From an uncultured Comamonadaceae bacterium (GTDB lineage Bacteria; Pseudomonadota; Gammaproteobacteria; Burkholderiales; Burkholderiaceae_C): a DNA stretch of 7,524 nucleotides. A model generated the notes under the pieces. The model saw nothing but the letters and a program-made list of their open reading frames with translations. It made no database searches and was not told where the DNA came from. The position numbers were made by a program, and so were the translations under genes. Position 1 is the stretch's first letter. Every line of letters starts with the position of its first letter. The stretch spans positions 1 through 7,524 of the forward strand of contig CALMOI010000446.1 in assembly GCA_937871735.1 (NCBI GenBank). The letters are read 5' to 3'. This document shows positions 1 to 6,073 of this stretch, in pieces.

Positions 1-691
1 CGATCAAGATCACCCACATCAGCCCCAGCGAAAACCGCAGCCCCACCAAAATCGACGACAGCGCACCCGGCAAGATGATGTCGCGGTACAGCGCCCAGCG
101 CGACAAGCCATAGCTGCGGCCCATCTCGATCAAGCCCGGATCGACGTTGCGAATGCCGTGAAAAGTATTCAGATAGATCGGGAAGAACACCGCCACCGCA
201 ATCAAAAACAGCTTGGCCGCTTCGTCAATCCCGAACCACAAAATCACCAGCGGAATCAGCGCCAACGGGGGAATGTTGCGCACCATCTGGAGCGTGGAGT
301 CGAGCAAAGTCTCCAGCAGCTTCACCGATCCGGTGAGCAAGCCCAGCACCAAACCGAGTCCGCCGCCTATCGCCAAGCCGGTGAAGGCACGGCCTGCGCT
401 GACTTTGACGTGTGTCCACAGCTCGCCGGATTGGGCCAGCGTCACGAAGGCGGCCAGCACATCCAGCGGCGCAGGCAGCACCCGGCTGGACAACCAACCC
501 AGCGTCGAGACCGCCTGCCACGTCACCAGCAGCGCCATCGGCACCAACCAAGGCACCAACGCTTGCAGCGCACGCCACGCCCAAGCCACCACAGCGCGCC
601 ATGCTGCGAAAAAAGACCGCAGGGTAGACAGCGGTGAGGACACCCAAGGCAATTCAGGATGCACGCCCGCAGAGGGCCACGTCGCACTCAT
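1..691 (-). CDS. ssuC: Aliphatic sulfonate ABC transporter permease SsuC (3' end missing)
   Basis: Inner-membrane permease that, with the ATPase SsuB, imports alkanesulfonates delivered by SsuA. The 230 visible residues follow E. coli SsuC closely. A first hydrophobic segment lies at about residues 46-66, followed by TM-like stretches containing GLAIGGGLGLVLGLLTG, LALIPLVILWFGIDE and LFLIAVAVFFPIY. The cytoplasmic EAA-type loop that contacts the ATPase begins at Glu189 (EMGRSYGLSRW...ILPGAL). About 55 C-terminal residues lie beyond the left edge. The N-terminus is roughly 33 residues longer than in E. coli, Trp/Ala-rich, and precedes the first TM. Two in-frame ATGs exist, at 697 and 691. The Shine-Dalgarno AAAGGAG at 700-706 sits 8 nt before the second but only 2 nt before the first, so 691 is preferred. 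The gene starts 13 nt after the ssuD stop and is probably translationally coupled to it. ssuB is expected next. The family assignment is firm. Confidence 0.95.
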   Translation of the reverse strand, partial: MSATWPSAGVHPELPWVSSPLSTLRSFFAAWRAVVAWAWRALQALVPWLVPMALLVTWQAVSTLGWLSSRVLPAPLDVLAAFVTLAQSGELWTHVKVSAGRAFTGLAIGGGLGLVLGLLTGSVKLLETLLDSTLQMVRNIPPLALIPLVILWFGIDEAAKLFLIAVAVFFPIYLNTFHGIRNVDPGLIEMGRSYGLSRWALYRDIILPGALSSILVGLRFSLGLMWVILI

Positions 692-699
692 GCTCATCG

Positions 700-706
700 C
701 TCCTTT
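700..706 (-). promoter_or_regulatory. Shine-Dalgarno of ssuC overlapping the ssuD stop
   Basis: The minus strand reads AAAGGAG here. Its first two bases are part of the TAA stop codon of ssuD (705-707). The spacing is 2 nt to the ATG at 697 and 8 nt to the ATG at 691, which favours the second start. A ribosome terminating on ssuD would uncover or occupy this site, suggesting translational coupling of monooxygenase and permease. Confidence 0.75.
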
Positions 707-1865
707 AGCTTTGCGCCACGCGCAGCGGCGCGGGCAAGGAAGCAGGTAGATGGGCGTTGGCCACCATCTCGCCAAACGGGCTGATCAAGTTCGAGCTTTG
801 CAGCTTGGGCGTGGCCTTCAGCCCAAGGTGCGGGAACACCAACTCGGCAAAGCGGTACGACTCTTCCAGATGCGGGTAGCCCGACAGCACAAAGGTGTCA
901 GCGCCGATGTCTTGGTACTCTTTCAAGCGGCGCGCAATGGTTGCGCCGTCACCCACCAGCGCGGTTCCGGCACCGCCACGCACCAAGCCCACACCGGCCC
1001 ACAAGTTCGGGCTGATTTCCAACTTGGCGCGGCTGCCGCCATGCAGCTCACGCATCCGGCGCTGGCCCTCCGAGTCCATGCCCGAGAAGGCGTTTTGCGC
1101 CTTGGCAATGGTGTCGTCATCCAGGTACTTGATCAGCTCTTCGGCAGCGGCCCAGGCTTGCTCGTTGGTTTCGCGGGCAATCACATGCAAGCGCACGCCG
1201 AATTTCACGGTGCGGCCTTGCTTGGCCGCGCGGGCGCGCACATCAGCGAACTTTTTAGCGACTTCTTCGGGTGGCTCGCCCCACGTCAGGTAAAGCTCAA
1301 CCTTGTCAGCGGCCAAGTCATGCGCCGCGTCGGAAGAGCCGCCAAAGTACAGCGGCGGATACGGCTTTTGCACGGGCGGGAACAGTTGTTTGGCTCCCTT
1401 GACCTTGATGTGCTTGCCTTCGTAATCCACGGTTTCGCCGGACAGCAGGCGCGTCCAGACGTCCAAAAATTCGCGGGCGTGCTCGTAGCGCTCGTCGTGG
1501 CTCAGGAAAGTGCCATCAGCGGCCAAATCGCCCGAGTCGCCACCGGCCACCAAGTTCACCAGCAAGCGCCCTTCGCTCAAGCGATCGAGCGTGGCCGTTT
1601 GCCGTGCCGATGCAGTGGGCGACACGGTGCTGGGCCGCAATGCCACCAAAAACTTCAGGCGGCGCGTGACCGCAATCAAACTGGCCGCGACGATCCACGA
1701 GTCTTCGCACGAACGGCCTGTGGGAATCAACACACCGCTGTAGCCGAGGTGCTCTGCCGCTTGGGCGATTTGTTGCAGGTAAGGCAAATCAACAGCGCGC
1801 GCGCCGTGCTGGGTGCCCAAATAGCGACCATCGCCGTGGATGGGGAGAAACCACAAGATATCCAT
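705..1865 (-). CDS. ssuD: FMNH2-dependent alkanesulfonate monooxygenase SsuD
   Basis: Cytoplasmic flavin-dependent monooxygenase of the bacterial luciferase-like TIM-barrel family. It uses FMNH2 from SsuE and O2 to cleave the C-S bond of alkanesulfonates, giving aldehyde and sulfite. The product is 386 residues; E. coli SsuD has 381. The N-terminus MDILWFLPIHGDGRYLG is characteristic. Residues matching the E. coli active-site set are all present: Cys53 (in GRSCEDSW), Arg225 and His227 (GVRLHVIA), Arg296 (LVRGGAGTALVG) and Tyr330 (SGYPHLEES). The reading frame stays open upstream to about 1934, but the family N-terminus begins at the ATG at 1865, which has GAGG at 1872-1875 six bases upstream. 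The gene lies 219 nt downstream of ssuA and 13 nt upstream of ssuC. Nothing suggests damage. The closely related dimethylsulfone monooxygenase is less likely given the ssu context. Confidence 0.97.
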   Translation of the reverse strand: MDILWFLPIHGDGRYLGTQHGARAVDLPYLQQIAQAAEHLGYSGVLIPTGRSCEDSWIVAASLIAVTRRLKFLVALRPSTVSPTASARQTATLDRLSEGRLLVNLVAGGDSGDLAADGTFLSHDERYEHAREFLDVWTRLLSGETVDYEGKHIKVKGAKQLFPPVQKPYPPLYFGGSSDAAHDLAADKVELYLTWGEPPEEVAKKFADVRARAAKQGRTVKFGVRLHVIARETNEQAWAAAEELIKYLDDDTIAKAQNAFSGMDSEGQRRMRELHGGSRAKLEISPNLWAGVGLVRGGAGTALVGDGATIARRLKEYQDIGADTFVLSGYPHLEESYRFAELVFPHLGLKATPKLQSSNLISPFGEMVANAHLPASLPAPLRVAQS

Positions 1866-1871
1866 GAAAAA

Positions 1872-1875
1872 CCTC
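1872..1875 (-). promoter_or_regulatory. Shine-Dalgarno of ssuD
   Basis: GAGG on the minus strand, six bases upstream of the ATG at 1865. It supports the internal start rather than the longer open frame that reaches about 1934, whose extra residues do not resemble SsuD. Confidence 0.6.
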
Positions 1876-1896
1876 GCTTCTTGAAGAGATGACGAA

Positions 1897-2079
1897 TCAG
1901 TGAGAAATAGGGAAGTAAAGAACCTGCACGGCACGGCGTGCGATCGGCTGTGGCATCAAACCCCACTGCGCCGCCGTCACAGCCAACATGCGTCGCAAGG
2001 CGTGCGACTGCGTGGTGGCGGGCATGGGTGTCGGTGCGGGCACCGGCACAGCAACAGGGAGTGGGAGCCAAGGCGTCAT
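1897..2079 (-). CDS. Small hypothetical ORF between ssuA and ssuD
   Basis: A 60-codon frame in the operon direction that fills most of the 219-nt ssuA-ssuD spacer. I do not recognise the product. It opens with a proline-rich stretch (PLPVAVPVPAPTPMP), followed by a basic, weakly amphipathic part (HALRRMLAVTAAQWGLMP, then IARRAVQVLYFPISH). There is no signal peptide or clear TM segment. The ATG at 2079 has no visible Shine-Dalgarno. A TTG at 2088, overlapping the ssuA TGA stop, is an alternative start and would suit coupling. The stop lies 31 nt before ssuD. Against it: no known ssu gene occupies this place, it has four methionines in 60 residues in an operon expected to run under sulfur limitation, and the same DNA contains a stem-loop. 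It may simply be a spacer that happens to be open. Confidence 0.35.
   Translation of the reverse strand: MTPWLPLPVAVPVPAPTPMPATTQSHALRRMLAVTAAQWGLMPQPIARRAVQVLYFPISH
2027..2050 (-). other. GC-rich stem-loop in the ssuA-ssuD spacer
   Basis: On the minus strand, the arms TGTGCCGGTG and CACCGACACC flank a CCCG loop. Five loop-proximal base pairs are followed by one mismatch and three more pairs, with the outermost pair open. There is no T-run after it, so it is not an intrinsic terminator. It could slow RNase processing or adjust ssuD level relative to ssuA in a shared transcript, but in GC-rich DNA it could also be chance. Confidence 0.35.
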
Positions 2080-2084
2080 GAGGT

Positions 2085-3065
2085 TCAACCCAAATCCACC
2101 GGAGCGGTGTGCAGCAAGTTGAGCTTTTTAGGGATCAGCTTCAAATCAAAGAAGGTGTCGGCAATTTGCTGCTGTTCATTCAAGATGTCGCGGTTCACCG
2201 CCACGGTGCCAAAGCTGGCGCGGCTCAGGTACAGATCGGTGATGCGCTGATCCAGCCCCAGCACAGCGGCCAGCTCTGCGGCGGCAGCGGGCTTGTTTTT
2301 GGAGATCCAGGTGTCGATGGCGCTGACTTCGGCAATCGCCAGCTTCAGCACGTCGGTGTTGCGGGTGGCGTAGTCGCGCGAGGTGAAGTAGTAGCCCCGG
2401 TTGTTCGCCACGCCAGTGGCATCGGCCAGCCAGCGGGCATCCAAGGTTTTTTCTGCCGAGGCTAGGAATGGATCCCAGATCGCCCACGCATCGACTGCGC
2501 CTTTTTGGAAGGCGGCACGCGCATCGGGCGGCGACAGGAACACGGGCTGCACATCGGCGTATTTCAGGCCATGCTTTTGCAGCAGCTTGACCAAGAAGTA
2601 ATGCACGTTGGAGCCTTTGTTGAGGGCGATTTTTTTGCCTCTCAAATCGGCCACGCTGCGAATCGGCGAGTCTTTGGGCACCACGACCGCTTCAAGATGC
2701 TGACGGGGCACGGTGGCAGCGGCGTACACCAAGGGTGCGCCTGCGGCTTGGGCAAAGATGGGCGGGGCTTCGCCGACATCGCCAAAGTCAATCGAGCCCA
2801 CATTGAGGGCTTCAAGCTGCACTGGGCCGGCGTTGAACTCGATCCAAGTCACGCCCACGCCCAGCGGGGCGAGGCGTTTTTCCAGCGTGCCCCGGCTTTT
2901 GAGAATCGACAACCAGCCTTTTTGGTGCCCCACGCGCAGCACCCGTGGAGAGGCCGCCGGGGTTTGCTGCGCCCAAGTCAACGAACTGCTGGTCAAAGCC
3001 GCCACCCCCGCCACGCTGGACAGCAGTTGGCGGCGCGACAAACCCGTTGGTGGTGTGGTGGACAT
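2085..3065 (-). CDS. ssuA: Periplasmic aliphatic sulfonate-binding protein SsuA
   Basis: Substrate-binding protein that captures alkanesulfonates in the periplasm and hands them to the SsuC/SsuB importer. It has 326 residues. The N-terminus carries a twin-arginine signal: SRRQLL at residues 10-15, a hydrophobic stretch at about 18-29, and a likely cleavage after Ala32 (LTWA|QQ). The mature protein shows the SsuA/NrtA-type solute-binding pattern: LRVGHQKGWL, then FNAGPVQLEALNVGSIDFG (domain 1 substrate pocket), VADLRGKKIALNKGSNVHYF, and a central WAIWDPFL motif. The start at 3065 is chosen because GGAG at 3075-3078 lies nine bases upstream; a TTG at 3080 would add only five residues and swallow that site. 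ssuE ends 24 nt upstream. The protein has no cysteine, and no methionine other than the initiator. Function is assigned with high confidence; the exact sulfonate range is not visible. Confidence 0.95.
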   Translation of the reverse strand: MSTTPPTGLSRRQLLSSVAGVAALTSSSLTWAQQTPAASPRVLRVGHQKGWLSILKSRGTLEKRLAPLGVGVTWIEFNAGPVQLEALNVGSIDFGDVGEAPPIFAQAAGAPLVYAAATVPRQHLEAVVVPKDSPIRSVADLRGKKIALNKGSNVHYFLVKLLQKHGLKYADVQPVFLSPPDARAAFQKGAVDAWAIWDPFLASAEKTLDARWLADATGVANNRGYYFTSRDYATRNTDVLKLAIAEVSAIDTWISKNKPAAAAELAAVLGLDQRITDLYLSRASFGTVAVNRDILNEQQQIADTFFDLKLIPKKLNLLHTAPVDLG

Positions 3066-3074
3066 GATGTGGTT

Positions 3075-3078
3075 CTCC
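3075..3078 (-). promoter_or_regulatory. Shine-Dalgarno of ssuA
   Basis: GGAG on the minus strand, nine bases before the ATG at 3065. It decides that start over the in-frame TTG at 3080, which would lie upstream of the ribosome site itself. Confidence 0.6.
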
Positions 3079-3089
3079 AAATAAAAACG

Positions 3090-3680
3090 TTAGACGCTGC
3101 ATCGCACCTGGGCGAAGGGCACGGGCACGAAGTACCCGAAGGGCTTGGGCGGCGGTAGCAGGCTGTCGGTGATCAGGGTGTTGACGGCTTCGTCCAAGCG
3201 GGCGGCCACATCGGCATCGACTTGCACGCCGTCTTCGGGCAAGAGCTGCACTTGGGCATCGGTGGCGTAAATGCCGGGCAAGACGTGCTTGACTCCCAAA
3301 GACTGCAACACCGGGCGCAGCGCGTAGTCCAGCGCCAGCATGTGGTTGGGACTGCCGCCAGTGGCGAGCGGCAGCACGGTTTTGCCTTTCAAGCCAGTTT
3401 GCGGCAGCAAGTCCAAAAACACCTTCAGCACACCGCTGTAAGCGGCCTTGTAGACCGGGGTGGAAATCACCACCACTTGCGCTGCCGCCACTTGATCCAG
3501 CGCGTGGCTGATGGAGCGGTTTCCCACATCAGCCAGCAGCAAAGCTTGAGGCGACAGGTCACGAACCCGCAGCCGTGTGACCAACGCCCCACGTTGCGCC
3601 AAACGGCGACCCGCTTCTTCCAGCAAGCCGACAGAGCGTGAGCGTTCAGACGGGCTGCCAGCAATCAACAACACAGACAT
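3090..3680 (-). CDS. ssuE: NAD(P)H-dependent FMN reductase SsuE
   Basis: Flavodoxin-fold reductase that supplies reduced FMN to the monooxygenase SsuD. It has 196 residues; E. coli SsuE has 191. The flavin phosphate-binding loop is at residues 8-16 (GSPSERSRS). The family signature TPVYKAAYSGVLK begins at Thr74, leading into FLDLLPQ, followed by LPLATGG at 103-109. Tyr119 in LALDYALRPVL corresponds to the pi-helix tyrosine (Tyr118) of E. coli SsuE, which marks the two-component monooxygenase reductases, so this is unlikely to be a general quinone or chromate reductase. The ATG at 3680 has AGAAGG (3690-3695) nine bases upstream. This is the first gene of the ssu operon, 24 nt before ssuA, so its promoter should lie in the divergent region to its right. 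Only Met1, Met114 and Cys194 contain sulfur. Confidence 0.95.
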   Translation of the reverse strand: MSVLLIAGSPSERSRSVGLLEEAGRRLAQRGALVTRLRVRDLSPQALLLADVGNRSISHALDQVAAAQVVVISTPVYKAAYSGVLKVFLDLLPQTGLKGKTVLPLATGGSPNHMLALDYALRPVLQSLGVKHVLPGIYATDAQVQLLPEDGVQVDADVAARLDEAVNTLITDSLLPPPKPFGYFVPVPFAQVRCSV

Positions 3681-3912
3681 GGGTCACGACCTTCTGATTC
3701 AAGAAAAAATGATGCGCTGCGGCAAGGCGCTAAGCCCGAGCCAGCCGGTGCGAGGCGAAAGGTTGATACAGTGGCGGCGTTTCGTCATAGCGGGCTTTTC
3801 AGATCCTTGATTGCGATGGAATGGATTCTGAAAGCGCCTCTTTAAAACTGGAACTACTTAGTTTTCAGTTTCTAATAGCTAAATCATCTTTAACTTCAAA
3901 AAAGGCACACTC
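3681..3912. promoter_or_regulatory. Divergent promoter region between ssuE and yggX
   Basis: A 232-bp non-coding interval from which ssuE is read leftward and yggX rightward, so at least one promoter in each direction is expected. The stretch 3838-3904 is clearly AT-rich against the GC-rich surroundings. AAAGG at 3901-3905 is the yggX Shine-Dalgarno, seven bases before its ATG. I could not pick a convincing -35/-10 pair for either gene. Control of ssuE by a CysB/SsuR-type LysR activator under sulfate limitation is known in related bacteria and is plausible here, but no site is recognised with confidence and no regulator gene is in view. Confidence 0.6.
3790..3838. repeat. Imperfect inverted repeat in the divergent region
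   Basis: The left arm GCTTTTCAGA (3794-3803) and right arm TCTGAAAGC (3827-3835) are inverted copies differing by one base of arm length. Adjacent TCC (3804-3806) and GGA (3823-3825) also pair. The arm centres are about 32 bp apart, near three helical turns, which would suit a dimer or tetramer regulator. Its position between two divergent genes makes an operator possible; no known consensus is matched. Confidence 0.35.
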
Positions 3913-4185
3913 ATGGCACGCATGGTCAACTGCATCAAACTGGGCAAAGAAGCTGAGGGCTTGGACTTCGCGCCCTATCCCGGCGAGCTGGGCAAGCGCA
4001 TTTGGGAAAGCGTCAGCAAGGAAGCTTGGGCGGGCTGGCTCAAGCACCAAACCATGCTGGTCAATGAAAACCGCCTGAATCTGGCCGACGCGCGCGCCCG
4101 TCAGTACCTGGCACGCCAGATGGAAAGCCACTTCTTTGGCGCAGGCGCGGATGCCGCGCAAGGCTACGTGCCGCCGACGGTCTGA
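3913..4185 (+). CDS. yggX: Probable Fe(2+)-trafficking protein YggX
   Basis: Small cytoplasmic protein of 90 residues, the usual size for the family. It is linked to iron handling and protection of iron-sulfur proteins against oxidative damage. The signature is clear: MARMVNCIKLGKEAEGLDF with the conserved Cys7, then YPGELGKRIWESVSKEAW at about 22-39, then QTMLVNENRLNLAD at about 46-59, ending GYVPPTV. The ATG at 3913 has AAAGG seven bases upstream. It is divergent from the ssu operon, and mnmC begins 26 nt after its stop, so the two may share a transcript. Nothing suggests damage. The molecular mechanism of the family is still debated. Confidence 0.96.
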   Translation: MARMVNCIKLGKEAEGLDFAPYPGELGKRIWESVSKEAWAGWLKHQTMLVNENRLNLADARARQYLARQMESHFFGAGADAAQGYVPPTV

Positions 4186-4211
4186 TCTCGCCCACGTCTA
4201 CCCCGCACCTC

Positions 4212-6056
4212 ATGCCTCAGAGCCTGCCTGACGACTGGCTGCACCGCTGCCAAACTGCTTGGGCCACGCAGCCACTGTGGCGGGTGCTGGACACAGCGCT
4301 GGGCGATGGCGCACGGCTGCTGCACCTGTGGGCCGCATGGGTGCAAGACCCCCAGCGCCCCGCACGGCTGCATGGGGTGGTGCTCACGGCCCAAGTGCCT
4401 GCGCTGGCACCGCTGCTGGGCGCTATTGAGCAAACTTCAGCCCTCGCTTGCTTGCGCCCGCACCTTGACGTACTGCGCGCTGCATGGCAAGGGCTGCTGC
4501 CCGGCTGGCATCGCCTGCTGCTGCAAGACGATGAGCTGGGCCGCTTTGAATTGACCCTGTGCGTGAGTGAAGCGCCAGCGCACCCGCACGAGGCTCAGGG
4601 TTTGCGCGATGTGCTGCGTGAACTGGCCTTCCAAGCCGATACCCTCTGGCTCACGCATTTGGCTGAGCCCTCGAATTCTTCTCCTGATACCGCCGACCTC
4701 AAAGCCTTGGCCGCGCTGTGCCGCCAGGGCACCCAACTGGCCGCACCGGCTGTGTCGGCAGCGGTGCAGCGCAGCGCCGAGGCCACTTTGCGCTCTTGTG
4801 GCTTTGACATCGCGCCCGATGCGGCCAGTCTGCACGCCCAGTTCAACCCACGCTGGACACCACGCAAAGCCGCTAACACCATCACCCCAGTCAGCGTGCC
4901 CGGCGATTGCGTGGTGGTGGGCGGCGGGCTGGCGGGAGCTTCTGCCGCGTTCAGCTTGGCGCAGCGCGGCTGGCGAGTCACGGTGCTCGATCGCGGTGAT
5001 GCACCCGCTGCCGGAGCGTCTGGTCTGCCCGCCGGGTTGGTCGCGCCTCATGTTTCGCCTGACGACCGCGCCTTGTCGCGCCTGACTCGCAGCGGCGTGC
5101 GCACCACCTTGCAACGTGCCCGCAGCCTGCTGACGGCAGGCGTGGACTGGGCGCACTCCGGCGTGCTGGAACACCGCGTCAAAGACAGCCGTGATCTGCC
5201 GCCAAGTTGGCTAGATCCTGAATCGCCGGGTCAACATTGGTCGCGCCCGGCCAGCGCGGCGCAACTTGCCGCCGCTGGTTTGGCTGCTGACCGCCCGGCG
5301 CACTGGCACGCCCAAGCGGGTTGGGTGCGCCCAGCGGCGTTGGTGCGAGCCATGCTGGCGCAACCGGGCATCACATGGCGCGGCGGCCAAACCGTGGCGC
5401 GCTTGCAGCGTGAAGATGGGAACTGGCAGGTGATGGACGTGCAAGACCAGCCCCTGATTGCGGGGGCAGATTTGGTCGTGCTCGCGGCGGGGTTTGATAC
5501 TTTGTCGCTGCTCGACGGCTTGAGCGCGCCGAGCCAGCCCCCGCTGCCCTTGCACGCGCTGCGCGGCCAAATCGCTTGGGGACTGCTGCCTGCTGACGGC
5601 GTTGATGCGCTGCCGCCCTTCCCCGTCAACGGCTTGGGCAGCTTGATCAGCGGCTTGGGCACGTCCGAAGGCCCGGCGTGGTACACCGGCTCCACCTTCG
5701 AACGCGGTTGCGCACAAGCCCTGCTGCGCCCCGAAGACAGCGTGACCAATTTCGAGAAGCTGCACACCCTGCTGCCTGAAGCGGCTGCGCTGCTGCACCC
5801 GCAACTGGACGCAGGCCAAGTCCGAACCTGGGCCGCCGTGCGCTGCACCGTGCCTGACCGGGTGCCGGTGGTCGGCCCGCTGGATGCGGCCCGCCTGCCC
5901 GACCTGTGGCTGTGTACCGCGATGGGCGCACGCGGCATCACGCTGGCCACGCTGTGCGGCGAGTTGATCGCCACCCAGTTGCATGGCGAGCCGCTGCCGA
6001 TCCCGCTGCGGCAGGCCCGCGCACTCTCGCCAGAACGCTGGCTGAACCGCGCTTGA
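4212..6056 (+). CDS. mnmC: MnmC-type tRNA cmnm5(s2)U34 oxidoreductase with degenerate N-terminal methyltransferase domain
   Basis: Cytoplasmic enzyme of 614 residues (E. coli MnmC: 668) acting on wobble uridine 34 of tRNA. The C-terminal FAD domain (about 232-600) oxidatively removes the carboxymethyl group of cmnm5s2U. It has the dinucleotide-binding GGGLAG at 237-242, then GASGLPAGLVAPHVS, and near the end AAVRCTVPDRVPVVGPLD and AMGARGITLATLCGEL, all typical. The N-terminal part (about 1-220) is recognisable as the MnmC methyltransferase domain: RVLDTALGDGARLLHLW at the SAM loop, LPGWHRLLL, and a final LRSCGF. However, the LDGF-x-P-x-x-NP signature reads LTHLAEPSNSSP at 147-158, so the conserved Asp is Thr148, and the acidic residue after the SAM-binding beta strand is also not seen. 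The domain lacks the opening DVYF segment. No start codon giving a longer N-terminus is evident, and no Shine-Dalgarno is visible before 4212. The next gene begins within 17 nt. Confidence 0.9.
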   Translation: MPQSLPDDWLHRCQTAWATQPLWRVLDTALGDGARLLHLWAAWVQDPQRPARLHGVVLTAQVPALAPLLGAIEQTSALACLRPHLDVLRAAWQGLLPGWHRLLLQDDELGRFELTLCVSEAPAHPHEAQGLRDVLRELAFQADTLWLTHLAEPSNSSPDTADLKALAALCRQGTQLAAPAVSAAVQRSAEATLRSCGFDIAPDAASLHAQFNPRWTPRKAANTITPVSVPGDCVVVGGGLAGASAAFSLAQRGWRVTVLDRGDAPAAGASGLPAGLVAPHVSPDDRALSRLTRSGVRTTLQRARSLLTAGVDWAHSGVLEHRVKDSRDLPPSWLDPESPGQHWSRPASAAQLAAAGLAADRPAHWHAQAGWVRPAALVRAMLAQPGITWRGGQTVARLQREDGNWQVMDVQDQPLIAGADLVVLAAGFDTLSLLDGLSAPSQPPLPLHALRGQIAWGLLPADGVDALPPFPVNGLGSLISGLGTSEGPAWYTGSTFERGCAQALLRPEDSVTNFEKLHTLLPEAAALLHPQLDAGQVRTWAAVRCTVPDRVPVVGPLDAARLPDLWLCTAMGARGITLATLCGELIATQLHGEPLPIPLRQARALSPERWLNRA

Positions 6057-6073
6057 TTTTTTGTATGCCCACC

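Noticed and set aside
213..749. 178-codon plus-strand open frame opposite ssuC
   Set aside because: The minus strand encodes a continuous SsuC with EAA loop and TM segments here; the plus-strand product is Ser/Pro/Thr/Ala-rich and unrecognised.
750..1892. 380-codon plus-strand open frame opposite ssuD
   Set aside because: It lies wholly antisense to a gene with all SsuD active-site residues. Its product is low-complexity and rich in Arg, His and Gln, as expected for the mirror frame of a GC-rich gene.
3703..3740. Possible attenuator in the ssuE leader: GCGC-rich stretch followed by a T6 run on the minus strand
   Set aside because: The best stem I could draw is only about four base pairs with a long loop, too weak to call a terminator.
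3732..3797. Seven-base inverted repeat AAGCCCG / CGGGCTT followed by TTTT on the plus strand
   Set aside because: The arms are more than 50 bases apart and no plus-strand gene ends here, so neither a terminator nor a hairpin is likely.
4182..4211. Upstream extension of mnmC to restore the missing N-terminal segment
   Set aside because: The frame is open upstream, but I see no usable ATG or GTG close by, and extension would overlap yggX in another frame. The degenerate motif at 147-158 would remain in any case.
4437..5174. 245-codon minus-strand open frame inside mnmC
   Set aside because: Antisense to the coding frame that carries the FAD-binding motif; composition is typical of a shadow frame.
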